Shown: positions 6,745 to 13,165 of the stretch, one piece after another
Position numbering within the stretch: position 1 is the stretch's first letter
Layout of the letters: each line of letters opens with the position of its first letter
Assembly: GCA_018672815.1 (NCBI GenBank)
Contig: JABHDX010000082.1
Location: 1 to 13,165 of the forward strand
Length of the DNA: 13,165 bases
Reading direction: 5' to 3'
Source: Gammaproteobacteria bacterium
GTDB lineage: Bacteria; Pseudomonadota; Gammaproteobacteria; UBA11654
The notes under the pieces: model-generated
Told to the model about the DNA's origin: nothing
Databases searched by the model: none
The model's input: the letters and a program-made list of their open reading frames with translations, nothing else
Program-made: the position numbers and the translations under genes

Positions 6745-9418
6745 AACACTTTTGCTGGTAGACGGTTCTTCATACCTCTACAGAGCTTTTCATGCATTAC
6801 CAGATTTTACTAGTCCTAAAGGACAGCCGACTGGAGCTATCTATGGTGTCTTAAATATGTTGCAGAAACTAATTAAAGAAGAACAGTCTGATTTGGTTGG
6901 CATTATCTTTGATGCTCCAGGAAAAACTTTTCGCCATGATTTATTTCCAGAGTATAAAGCCAATAGACAAAAGACCCCTGATGATTTAATTAGTCAAATC
7001 AAACCCCTTCATCAGGCAATAAAGAGCTTAGGCTTGCCACTGATTATTGAATCCGGTGTTGAAGCGGATGATGTGATGGGCACTTTAGCAAGAGAAGCGG
7101 AAGCTAAGAACATAAAAACTATTATTGCAACTGGCGATAAAGACATGGCCCAGTTGGTATCTAATCATATCACCTTAGTGGACACGATGAAAAATACTCG
7201 CATGAATAGAGAGGCGGTGATAGAGAAGTTTGGTTTGCCTCCAGAACTTTTTATAGACTATTTGGCATTGGCTGGAGATGCATCAGATAATATACCTGGT
7301 GTTGAAAAAGTTGGGCCAAAAACAGCTGTTAAATGGCTCACTGATTATAAAAGCATGGATGGCCTCATTAATAATCTTGATCAAGTCAAAGGAAAGGTTG
7401 GAGACAACCTAAGAGCAGCATTGCCACATCTGGAGCTGTATCAAAAACTTGTGACCATTGATTGCACCCTTGCATTGGATCAAAAAGTAGAAGATCTAGT
7501 TATCCAACCCTCAAATGATGATGAATTATATGAACAGTTTAAAGATCTTGGTCTGCATGGCTTAATCAAGCAATTTAATATTGAGCCTAAACAAAATTTA
7601 ATCAGAGACGGTGTTGATTATCAGGTTGTTTTATCAGAGAAAGAATTAACACATTTGATAGATAGGATAAGCCTAGCTGATATTGTCGCTGTCGATACTG
7701 AAACCACTAGTTTGAATTATATGGAGGCTCAAATTGTTGGTATCTCTATTGCCATTGAGCCCAATCAGGCTTTCTATATACCATGCATGCACGATTATGA
7801 TAATGCGCCTAAACAACTTCCAAGGGATTACGTTCTTCAGCAGTTAAAACCCTGGCTAGAAGATAGCAACACTAAAAAAGTGGGGCATAATTTAAAATAT
7901 GATAGCCATATTTTTAAAAACCATAATATAGATATACAGGGGGTTATGTTTGATACCATGCTGCAATCCTATGTATTGAATAGTACAGCAACCAGACATA
8001 ACCTAAATGCTGTTTCAAAAAGGTATTTAAATTTAAATACTGTGAGCTATGAAGACGTTGCAGGTAAAGGGGCTAAAGAGATTTTATTCAGCCAGGTGGA
8101 TTTAAAAAAAGCAACCTATTATGCTGCAGAGGATGCAGACATAAGCCTACAACTGTACCACAAAATTTATCCACAACTGGAAGAGCATAGGTCTTTGTTG
8201 TCTATTTATAACAACATCGAGGCACCTGCTCTACAGGTTTTACAAAGAGTAGAGAGAAACGGTGTTTTAATCGATAAGGCTTTATTAGGCGAACAAAGTG
8301 AAGAATTTGCTATCACACTCAAGGAATTAGAAAACAAAGTACACTCAGTGGCCAAAACAGAATTTAATTTAGGTTCACCGAAGCAGCTACAAGAAATTCT
8401 TTTTGAAAAAATGGGCCTACCTATTTTGCGAAAAACACCAAAAGGACAACCATCGACTGCTGAAAATGTTCTTCAACAATTAGCCTATGATTATCCCATT
8501 GTGAAAGATATTTTAGATTACAGAACCATTGCTAAATTGAAAACTACTTACACCGATAAATTGCCTCTAATGATTAATCCTAGAACAGGAAGAGTTCATA
8601 CCTCATACCATCAAGCTGTTACAGCCACGGGTCGGCTTTCTTCATCCGATCCAAATCTACAAAATATTCCTATTCGAAGAGCCGAAGGCAAGAGAATTAG
8701 AGAAGCATTTGTTGTTTCGGAAGGCTATCAAATGATGGCTGCTGATTATTCTCAAATTGAGTTGAGAATCATGGCGCATATTTCACAAGACGAGGGACTA
8801 TTAAATGCATTTAGTCAAGGGTTAGATATTCATCAGGCTACAGCCGCAGAAATATTTAATCTATCCATTGAAGATGTGAAACAGGATCATAGGCGATCAG
8901 CAAAAGCTATTAATTTTGGGTTAATTTATGGCATGTCAGCGTTTGGCTTATCCAATCAATTATCGATTTCTAGAAAGGAAGCGGAAGAGTATATTCGTCT
9001 TTATTTCTCTCGCTATCCTAAAGTGAAAGATTATATGGACAATACCAGACTGAGAACCAAAGAAACCGGTTATGTTGAAACAGTTCTAGGCAGACGATTA
9101 TATCTTCCCGATATTAATGCAAGTAATTATCAACGAAGGCAATACGCTGAGAGAAGCGCAATCAATGCACCTATGCAGGGAACAGCAGCAGATTTAATTA
9201 AGATGGCAATGATCAATTTGCAGAAACACATTGATAATGAAAATCTCGATGCAAAAATTATTATGCAAGTGCATGATGAATTGGTTCTTGAGGTGCGACA
9301 AGATATTGTTGATTCACTAAAGGAGACAATTAATCATATTATGTCTTCAGTAGCCGATTTAGATGTTGAATTAAAAGTTGACGTTGGTTTGGGGGATAAT
9401 TGGCAAGAGGCTCATTGA
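6731..9418 (+). CDS. polA: DNA polymerase I
   Basis: This 895-residue protein is full-length DNA polymerase I (E. coli 928), which fills gaps, removes RNA primers and serves repair. I chose ATG 6731 because MPQTKTLLLVDGSSYLYRAFHAL aligns with the family N-terminus; the frame extends to 6647 but those 28 residues have no family similarity and overlap lptM. The 5'-3' exonuclease domain is intact (GVEADDVMGTLAREAE, GDKDMAQLV, GDASDNIPGVEKVG). The proofreading domain keeps D322 and E324 (DTETT), D391 (VGHNLKYD) and D468 (YAAED), so 3'-5' editing should be active. The polymerase domain has motif A with D672 (AADYSQIELR), motif B with K725, F729 and Y733 (KAINFGLIYG) and motif C with H848 and D849 (QVHDELV). 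Phe729, as in E. coli F762, implies ordinary dideoxynucleotide discrimination. The start region has only a weak ribosome site, consistent with coupling to lptM. Confidence 0.97.
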   Translation: MPQTKTLLLVDGSSYLYRAFHALPDFTSPKGQPTGAIYGVLNMLQKLIKEEQSDLVGIIFDAPGKTFRHDLFPEYKANRQKTPDDLISQIKPLHQAIKSLGLPLIIESGVEADDVMGTLAREAEAKNIKTIIATGDKDMAQLVSNHITLVDTMKNTRMNREAVIEKFGLPPELFIDYLALAGDASDNIPGVEKVGPKTAVKWLTDYKSMDGLINNLDQVKGKVGDNLRAALPHLELYQKLVTIDCTLALDQKVEDLVIQPSNDDELYEQFKDLGLHGLIKQFNIEPKQNLIRDGVDYQVVLSEKELTHLIDRISLADIVAVDTETTSLNYMEAQIVGISIAIEPNQAFYIPCMHDYDNAPKQLPRDYVLQQLKPWLEDSNTKKVGHNLKYDSHIFKNHNIDIQGVMFDTMLQSYVLNSTATRHNLNAVSKRYLNLNTVSYEDVAGKGAKEILFSQVDLKKATYYAAEDADISLQLYHKIYPQLEEHRSLLSIYNNIEAPALQVLQRVERNGVLIDKALLGEQSEEFAITLKELENKVHSVAKTEFNLGSPKQLQEILFEKMGLPILRKTPKGQPSTAENVLQQLAYDYPIVKDILDYRTIAKLKTTYTDKLPLMINPRTGRVHTSYHQAVTATGRLSSSDPNLQNIPIRRAEGKRIREAFVVSEGYQMMAADYSQIELRIMAHISQDEGLLNAFSQGLDIHQATAAEIFNLSIEDVKQDHRRSAKAINFGLIYGMSAFGLSNQLSISRKEAEEYIRLYFSRYPKVKDYMDNTRLRTKETGYVETVLGRRLYLPDINASNYQRRQYAERSAINAPMQGTAADLIKMAMINLQKHIDNENLDAKIIMQVHDELVLEVRQDIVDSLKETINHIMSSVADLDVELKVDVGLGDNWQEAH

Positions 9419-9427
9419 GTGGGTAGG

Positions 9428-9439
9428 AAACTTCGGTTT
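9428..9439 (+). terminator. Small C(UUCG)G hairpin between polA and engB
   Basis: AAAC-TTCG-GTTT lies in the 35-base gap between the convergent polA and engB. The cUUCGg loop is an exceptionally stable tetraloop, but the stem is only four pairs and no T-run follows. It may slow or protect the polA mRNA end. As an intrinsic terminator it is weak. Confidence 0.25.
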
Positions 9440-9453
9440 ATAAATCTCAACTA

Positions 9454-10059
9454 TTAACCTGTAAATGTAAAAATTTCATTTATTCTCTTTTGGGCTGTAT
9501 CCACTCCAGTTTTTTTTGTTCCTGAGAAAAGTTGAGCAGTTATATGTTGCTCATACTCTGTTTTTACCTTATTAAGAATTTTTTCTTGCTCTCTTTTATT
9601 TAATTTATCTGACTTTGTAAGAACAATGTGCAATGTTTTTTTCATGGGTAAAAAGAAATCAATAAAAATTTTATCTGAGTCTAACAGGCCTCGCCGACTA
9701 TCAACAATCAGCAATACGGCTCTCAATGCCTCTCTATTCTGAAGATAGTCTGTGATTAGATAATCCCATGACTTTCTTTTGGTTTTAGAAACATTGGCAT
9801 AACCATAGCCAGGCAAGTCTACTAAACTATGTTTGGTGTCAATTTCAAAAAAATTAATTAGTTGAGTTCTTCCTGGTGTTTTACTAGTTCTTGCAATATT
9901 TTTTCTATTCACAATCGCATTAATCGCTGTTGACTTTCCAGCATTGGATCTTCCAACAAAAGCAATCTCCTGCCCGCCATCTTCTGGAAAATCATTGGCG
10001 GAACTAGCACTTTTTAAAAATTTTATTTTTTCAAGGTTCAAGATTAATGCCTGTTTCAA
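9454..10059 (-). CDS. engB: Ribosome-biogenesis GTPase EngB (YihA/YsxC)
   Basis: This 201-residue protein is a small TRAFAC GTPase needed for late assembly of the large ribosomal subunit. G1 is GRSNAGKS (36-43), G2 is the TPGRTQ block (61-66), G3 is DLPGYG (81-86), G4 is TKSD (148-151) and G5 is near SGTKK (179-183). ARTSKTPGRTQLINFF is the family hallmark. The length equals that of typical members. The start is TTG at 10059-10057 (reading KQALILNLEKIKFLKSASS), because no ATG or GTG lies in frame near the expected N-terminus and about 35 residues before G1 is normal for the family. No clear Shine-Dalgarno precedes it, so low or leaderless translation is possible. It converges on polA and diverges from cytochrome c4; the engB - c4 - dsbA neighbourhood is familiar from Pseudomonas-like genomes. 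Confidence 0.95.
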   Translation of the reverse strand: MKQALILNLEKIKFLKSASSANDFPEDGGQEIAFVGRSNAGKSTAINAIVNRKNIARTSKTPGRTQLINFFEIDTKHSLVDLPGYGYANVSKTKRKSWDYLITDYLQNREALRAVLLIVDSRRGLLDSDKIFIDFFLPMKKTLHIVLTKSDKLNKREQEKILNKVKTEYEQHITAQLFSGTKKTGVDTAQKRINEIFTFTG

Positions 10060-10062
10060 TAG

Positions 10063-10083
10063 TTTTGTGTAAAATGCACAAAA
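10063..10083. promoter_or_regulatory. Perfect inverted repeat upstream of engB
   Basis: TTTTGTG and CACAAAA form perfect 7-base arms around the spacer TAAAATG, starting 4 bases upstream of the engB TTG. It resembles a CRP/FNR-family half-site arrangement, but the TGTG-to-CACA spacing is seven rather than eight bases. It may be an operator or a hairpin in the engB leader. Confidence 0.35.
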
Positions 10084-10106
10084 TATTAGAATTAATATTA
10101 ATGGAT

Positions 10107-10112
10107 GATAAT
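10107..10112 (+). promoter_or_regulatory. Possible -10 box for the cytochrome c4 - dsbA unit
   Basis: GATAAT matches five of six consensus -10 bases and would put the transcription start near 10119, about 38 bases before the cytochrome ATG. The only upstream -35 candidate, TTAGAA, sits at a short 15-base spacing. This is a weak call. Confidence 0.25.
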
Positions 10113-10114
10113 AG

Positions 10115-10141
10115 CTAATTCTATGAAATTTGTAGAATTAG
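10115..10141. promoter_or_regulatory. Perfect 9-base inverted repeat upstream of cytochrome c4
   Basis: CTAATTCTA (10115-10123) and TAGAATTAG (10133-10141) are exact reverse complements separated by 9 bases, so arm centres lie 18 bases apart on the same face of the helix. A third copy of the core, TAGAATTA, occurs at 10087-10094. The repeat covers the likely transcription start and ends 15 bases before the cytochrome ATG, which fits a repressor operator; an RNA stem in the leader is the alternative. Confidence 0.45.
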
Positions 10142-10156
10142 AAAAATATGTGAGGG

Positions 10157-10798
10157 ATGATTTTGCTAAATAAATACTATCAAAAAACGATAAACATGAT
10201 GACTGCTTTAATGCTTTTTTCGATAAGCTTAATGATACCAATAGCCTATTCCAGTGGTGATATTGAGGCAGGAAAGAGTAAAGCAATACTTTGTTCGGCT
10301 TGCCATGGACAGGATGGTAATAGTATCAATCCAGATTGGCCTAGTTTGGCTGGACAGCATGAAAAATATTTAACCAATGCGTTAACTGCCTATAAAAATG
10401 GAACTAGAAATAATGCGGTGATGGGTCCTTTGGCCATGTCACTTTCTGAGAAAGACATTGAGAATATTGCTGCTTTTTATAACTCACTATCAATGAGTAA
10501 AAAAGATTTTGACCTAACACTGGCTAAAAAAGGAGAGGCTTTATATCGGGGTGGAAATAACAAAGGTGTTGCAGCCTGTATAGCCTGTCATGGACCGACT
10601 GGGAAAGGTAATCCAGGAGCTGGCTATCCTGCTATTGCTGGACAACATGCCCAATATACAAAACTTGCTTTAATTGAATACACTAATGGTAATAGACAGC
10701 CCATAATGAATGATATGATGCAAACAATAGCTCTTCGTTTGAGCCAAGAAGAAATGGAAGCTTTATCAGAATACATTAAAGCAATGGGCAGCAACTAA
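10157..10798 (+). CDS. cc4: Diheme cytochrome c4
   Basis: This 213-residue exported protein has two class I c-type heme domains in tandem. After a hydrophobic signal (about residues 14-30) with a likely cleavage near AYS-SGD, the first heme site is C46-x-x-C49-H50 (CSACH), with M89 or M94 as axial ligand. The second is C141-x-x-C144-H145 (CIACH), with M187 or M188. The repeated PxLAGQH blocks (62-68 and 158-164) mark the internal duplication typical of cytochrome c4. It carries electrons in the periplasm, usually from the bc1 complex to terminal oxidases such as cbb3. ATG 10157 directly abuts a GAGGG, too close for normal use, so ATG at 10196-10201 (residues 14 and 15) is a possible real start and would leave a shorter, more standard signal peptide. 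dsbA follows one base after the stop. Confidence 0.94.
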   Translation: MILLNKYYQKTINMMTALMLFSISLMIPIAYSSGDIEAGKSKAILCSACHGQDGNSINPDWPSLAGQHEKYLTNALTAYKNGTRNNAVMGPLAMSLSEKDIENIAAFYNSLSMSKKDFDLTLAKKGEALYRGGNNKGVAACIACHGPTGKGNPGAGYPAIAGQHAQYTKLALIEYTNGNRQPIMNDMMQTIALRLSQEEMEALSEYIKAMGSN

Positions 10799-10799
10799 A

Positions 10800-11444
10800 A
10801 TGTTGAGATTGAATTATAAGTCTTATCTCTTTTTTATATTATTTTTACTTATAACCCCTATTGAGGCTCAAAATGAATGGCAATTTGAAAATAATAAGCA
10901 TTATAGAACACTGCCTTTAGCTGAAGGTGTTGCATCGCTTAACGATAAGGTCGAGGTCATAGAGGTTTTTGCATATTCTTGTAACCACTGTTTTAATTTT
11001 GAGACTAATATTGAATTATTTGAGAAAACTAAGGCTCAATATATAGATTTTAAAAGAATGCCTGTTGTTTTTAATGAAGCCTATAAAATGCATGCAAGAA
11101 TGTTTTATACAGCAGAATCTCTAGGAATTCTTGATGTGATGCATAACAAAATATTTAAAGCTTTTCATTTAGATAGAAAGCAAATGATGACCGAGTCAGA
11201 AATTTTTGAATTATTTTCAGAGCAGGGCATCAGTAAGGATCAGTTTGAAAATCGTTTTAGGTCATTTACTGTAGAGAGTAAAGTCAACCGAGCAGAACGA
11301 CTAACTCGTAAGTATAAAATTAGATCTACCCCGACTATGGTAGTGAATGGCAAATATACTTCAAATGGACCTTCCACAAGAACTTTTGAAGACATGATTG
11401 CAGTGACAAGAGAATTAGCTTTAAAGGAATACAGCAGTAAATAA
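10800..11444 (+). CDS. dsbA: Thiol:disulfide interchange protein DsbA
   Basis: This 214-residue periplasmic thioredoxin-fold oxidase introduces disulfide bonds into exported proteins. The signal peptide has R3 and K7, a hydrophobic run 9-19 and a cleavage site after A23 (IEA). The active site is C61-N-H-C64, slightly different from E. coli's CPHC, and the cis-proline is P178 in STPTMVVNGKY. An alpha-helical insert (about 95-165) lies between them, as in the DsbA family. It should be re-oxidised by DsbB, which is not in this window. It starts one base after the cytochrome c4 stop (TAAA-ATG junction), with GGGCAG as a loose ribosome site, so the two are probably cotranscribed. The CNHC dipeptide could shift the redox potential. 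Clients would include LptD, whose maturation factor LptM is encoded nearby. Confidence 0.94.
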   Translation: MLRLNYKSYLFFILFLLITPIEAQNEWQFENNKHYRTLPLAEGVASLNDKVEVIEVFAYSCNHCFNFETNIELFEKTKAQYIDFKRMPVVFNEAYKMHARMFYTAESLGILDVMHNKIFKAFHLDRKQMMTESEIFELFSEQGISKDQFENRFRSFTVESKVNRAERLTRKYKIRSTPTMVVNGKYTSNGPSTRTFEDMIAVTRELALKEYSSK

Positions 11445-11448
11445 ATTT

Positions 11449-11868
11449 TTATCCTGCACCTTTAAGCCAACCCGAATCTCCATTTTGATAAATTTCTTTT
11501 TTCCAAATAGGAACCCTTAATTTTACTTCATCAATAATATATCTACATGCTTTGAATGAATCCTCTCGATGTCCTGCAAGCACTATTACTGCAACAGCAA
11601 TATCTCCTATTTCTAATACCCCTGTTCTGTGCATGCAATAAGCTGATTCAATATCAAAACTTTCAAGGGCCTCATTGATAATATTTCCTCCTTCTTTCTG
11701 AGCCAATCGATCATAGCTTTGATACTCTAATCTCAAAACTTCCTTACCTAAGTTATTTTTGCGAACGACACCTTGAAAAGATGATATTGCACCAGCATTG
11801 GGGTTTTTAAATTGTTGGTTTAATGAAAAAAAATCAATCTCATCCTGGCTAATTATAAAGTTATTCAC
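11449..11868 (-). CDS. moaE: Molybdopterin synthase large subunit MoaE
   Basis: This 139-residue protein is the catalytic subunit of molybdopterin synthase. With MoaD thiocarboxylate it converts cyclic pyranopterin monophosphate into molybdopterin in the cytoplasm. Family blocks are intact: SSFQGVVR (29-36), LEYQSYDRLA (47-56), HRTGVLEIGD (80-89), AGHREDSFKACR (98-109) and KLRVPIWKKE (116-125). R36, K116 and K123 correspond to E. coli R39, K119 and K126. The start is GTG at 11868-11866, overlapping the moaD TGA by four bases (GTGA). Its Shine-Dalgarno AGGAGG abuts the GTG with no spacing. The stop lies 4 bases from the convergent dsbA stop, with no terminator between. The end (SGWLKGAG) is slightly shorter than in E. 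coli. Confidence 0.95.
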   Translation of the reverse strand: MNNFIISQDEIDFFSLNQQFKNPNAGAISSFQGVVRKNNLGKEVLRLEYQSYDRLAQKEGGNIINEALESFDIESAYCMHRTGVLEIGDIAVAVIVLAGHREDSFKACRYIIDEVKLRVPIWKKEIYQNGDSGWLKGAG

Positions 11869-12113
11869 CCTCCTGTAACCGGCGGAATAAAAACAACAGT
11901 ATCATGTTGACTCAGAGGCTCATTCCATTCTGTGAAGTTATCATTAATAGCTACCTTGAAGGTGTTTTGATCTGGGAAAGAGTATTTTTCTTGAAGTATA
12001 TCGTAGAGTGATTGAGGAGTTGTACCTGGATCAACTGATAATAACTCTTCCTTTTTTGTAGTAAGATCTCTTAATACTGCAAAATAAATAACTTTGATAT
12101 TGATAAGTTTCAT
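11865..12113 (-). CDS. moaD: Molybdopterin synthase sulfur-carrier subunit MoaD
   Basis: This 82-residue beta-grasp protein ends in the obligatory Gly-Gly (FIPPVTGG, residues 75-82). The terminal glycine is adenylated and thiocarboxylated so that MoaD can deliver sulfur to MoaE. Length equals E. coli MoaD (81). The sequence IKVIYFAVLRDLT (6-18) is the usual first strand and helix. It precedes moaE and overlaps it by four bases, the standard pairing. No good ribosome site is visible before its ATG at 12113, which lies 18 bases after the permease stop. Other molybdenum-cofactor genes are not in the window. Confidence 0.94.
   Translation of the reverse strand: MKLINIKVIYFAVLRDLTTKKEELLSVDPGTTPQSLYDILQEKYSFPDQNTFKVAINDNFTEWNEPLSQHDTVVFIPPVTGG
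11869..11874 (-). promoter_or_regulatory. moaE ribosome-binding site inside the MoaD Gly-Gly codons
   Basis: AGGAGG on the minus strand comprises the end of a Thr codon, the penultimate Gly codon and part of the last Gly codon of moaD. It directly abuts the GTG of moaE. No other Shine-Dalgarno is available, so a near-consensus site with abnormally short spacing decides this start. Confidence 0.6.
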
Positions 12114-12131
12114 TATGTTGATAATTATAAA

Positions 12132-12893
12132 TTAGATATCTGAAGATAGTAATAACATTCGAAAACTAACATAGATAACTAATAGAGCTGTAAAACGACG
12201 AATTAAAATAGGTTGGAATACCTTTATATTAAGTTGTGAACCTATTTGACCACCAACAAAAACTGCCAGTAGTAGCCACCCATATTCAAAAAATACAAGA
12301 GTTAAATTATGGCTACTGCTTTTCATGAATTGGCCTAAAAGTCCAGAGATTGAGTTCATCAGAATGAAAACACTGGTAAAAGCTGAGATATTTTTTGTTG
12401 GCAAAGCTTTTGAAAGATGCAGAATAGGGGAGAAGAAAATACCACCACCGATACCCACCAAGCCCGCTAAAAAACCTACCAGTAGACTTACAATACAATT
12501 GAGAATTCTACCTAAAGATGTTTCTAACCATTTTGAGGGCAGCAATACTTCTTTTTGTCTTAATAGCATTAGACCACCAGAGAGTAGTAATGTAACGCCT
12601 AAAACAGTAGTGAAAAATTCTTTGCTGATGACTGTGTTTCCACCCAACCAGGCAAAAGGCATGGATATACTGATTGCGTATATTGTGAATTTCCAAGGGA
12701 TTAAACCATGTTTGTAAAATTTTATACTGTTGCCACTAACCACTAAAATATTACACGAGAGGGCTATTATGGGTATCAAAGTATAGTCAGTATTGGCTAG
12801 TATTAGGAGCGCATTGTATGTAGATCCCCCACCAAACCCTACAGCTGCATAAAGCAATGCCGCTAAAAAAAAAGAGATTGCCAGAACTAAAAT
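12132..12893 (-). CDS. TauE/SafE-family permease (sulfite/organosulfonate exporter-like), probable ATT start
   Basis: This membrane protein of about 253 residues has two homologous halves, each opening with the glycine-rich signature of the TauE/SafE (DUF81) family: AAVGFGGGSTYNALL in the first helix region and GLVGIGGGIFFSPIL in the second half. Seven to eight hydrophobic segments are visible. Family members are linked to export or uptake of sulfite, sulfoacetate or other small anions, but the substrate cannot be read here. An internal TTG at 12857 would cut the first helix. The frame is open upstream to a TAA, and MLVLAISFFLAALLYAAVG is recovered by starting at ATT 12893-12891, nine bases after GAGGG at 12903-12907; no ATG, GTG or TTG exists upstream. 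CTG at 12884 is the other option. It lies between a thioesterase gene and moaD in a tight leftward series. Confidence 0.85.
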   Translation of the reverse strand: MLVLAISFFLAALLYAAVGFGGGSTYNALLILANTDYTLIPIIALSCNILVVSGNSIKFYKHGLIPWKFTIYAISISMPFAWLGGNTVISKEFFTTVLGVTLLLSGGLMLLRQKEVLLPSKWLETSLGRILNCIVSLLVGFLAGLVGIGGGIFFSPILHLSKALPTKNISAFTSVFILMNSISGLLGQFMKSSSHNLTLVFFEYGWLLLAVFVGGQIGSQLNIKVFQPILIRRFTALLVIYVSFRMLLLSSDI

Positions 12894-12895
12894 AG

Positions 12896-13165
12896 TTAAT
12901 TACCCTCAATTCTGAGAGCTGTCATTCTGGCTATACAACATAAGTCTCTGTCCGTAAAATTATCTTCAGATTTATAAATCTTAATCTCCCATACTTGTGA
13001 CCTTTTACCTAAGAATATGGGTTTTGCAACTCCTGTAACGACTCCTGTAGTGGCAGCACGAAGGTGGTTTGCATTGATCTCTTGACCCACTACTTTGTAT
13101 TTAGAATGATCAATGAATAGGCCAGCACCAATACTAGCTAAGGATTCCGCCAATGCTAATGATGC
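12896..13165 (-). CDS. YdiI/MenI-like hotdog-fold thioesterase, 5' end cut
   Basis: The visible 89 residues run in from the window edge with no stop upstream, so the true start lies outside; the apparent TTG start at 13153 is internal. The sequence ALAESLASIGAGLF, then VVGQEINANHLRAATTGVVTGVAKPI and SQVWEIKIY, closely follows E. coli YdiI (MenI), a hotdog-fold acyl-CoA thioesterase of the PaaI/4-hydroxybenzoyl-CoA thioesterase type. The catalytic Glu of LAES is visible; the preceding HGG motif is off the window. YdiI hydrolyses 1,4-dihydroxy-2-naphthoyl-CoA in menaquinone synthesis, but relatives act on many acyl-CoAs, so the substrate is open. Its last codons (GAG GGT) carry the ribosome site of the permease gene, which begins two bases after the stop. 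Confidence 0.9.
   Translation of the reverse strand, partial: ASLALAESLASIGAGLFIDHSKYKVVGQEINANHLRAATTGVVTGVAKPIFLGKRSQVWEIKIYKSEDNFTDRDLCCIARMTALRIEGN

Noticed and set aside
10063..10083. CRP binding site
   Set aside because: TGTG and CACA are seven bases apart, one short of the CRP arrangement, and the flanking A/T of TGTGA-N6-TCACA are absent; kept only as an unassigned inverted repeat.
10098..10286. 62-codon minus-strand frame between engB and cytochrome c4
   Set aside because: It runs antisense over the cytochrome signal peptide and the regulatory spacer and resembles no protein family.
12325..12717. 130-codon plus-strand open frame
   Set aside because: It lies antisense to the TauE/SafE permease, has no recognisable domain and no ribosome site; the minus-strand frame has clear family motifs.
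1..13165. CRISPR array, insertion sequence or tRNA
   Set aside because: I saw no regularly spaced direct repeats, transposase motifs, terminal inverted repeats or tRNA-like cloverleaf; genes fill nearly all of the window.

Overview
The window is AT-rich (roughly two-thirds A+T) and densely packed, with intergenic gaps mostly under 20 bases. Its housekeeping genes (polA, engB, a diheme cytochrome c4, dsbA, sbcB, moaD/moaE, an LptM-type lipoprotein) are of gammaproteobacterial type. The engB - cytochrome c4 - dsbA order next to polA is the arrangement I know from Pseudomonas-like Gammaproteobacteria. Low GC, short spacers and several TTG/GTG/ATT starts suggest a streamlined, probably free-living marine gammaproteobacterium. 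That taxonomic guess is inference; no rRNA or tRNA gene is present to anchor it.

Left block (1-6502, all on the minus strand). Six genes read leftward from 6502 with gaps of 1, 8, 1, 3 and 0 bases, so they look like one transcription unit. The order is exodeoxyribonuclease I (sbcB), an acyl-CoA dehydrogenase of the ACAD10/11 branch, an APH-fold kinase, two tandem exported metallo-beta-lactamase-fold proteins (the second a likely lipoprotein), and a gene cut by the window edge. That last gene, at 1-930, starts at TTG directly after the preceding stop codon. It encodes a deazaflavin-dependent nitroreductase-like (DDN) domain followed by what looks like the start of a prolyl-hydroxylase-type 2-oxoglutarate/Fe(II) oxygenase. 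The kinase plus dehydrogenase pair is the split form of mammalian ACAD11 and of the LvaA/LvaC pair, which activate and rearrange 4-hydroxyacyl-CoAs. With exported MBL hydrolases beside them, a working hypothesis is a pathway for gamma-lactones or 4-hydroxy acids.

Centre (6503-9453, plus strand). A short divergent spacer with an operator-like dyad separates sbcB from a 53-residue lipoprotein gene of the LptM (YifL) type. Its last 14 bases overlap the start of polA. PolA keeps the residues of all three activities.

Right-centre (9454-11444). engB (minus) diverges from cytochrome c4 and dsbA (plus) across a 97-base spacer holding two separate perfect inverted repeats. The cytochrome and DsbA are both exported and adjacent by one base.

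Right block (11449-13165, minus). A YdiI/MenI-like hotdog thioesterase (its start lies beyond the window), a TauE/SafE-type permease that seems to start at ATT, moaD and moaE read leftward. moaD and moaE overlap by four bases, and the codons of MoaD's essential Gly-Gly tail also form moaE's only Shine-Dalgarno sequence. No stretch over 300 bases lacks a gene.
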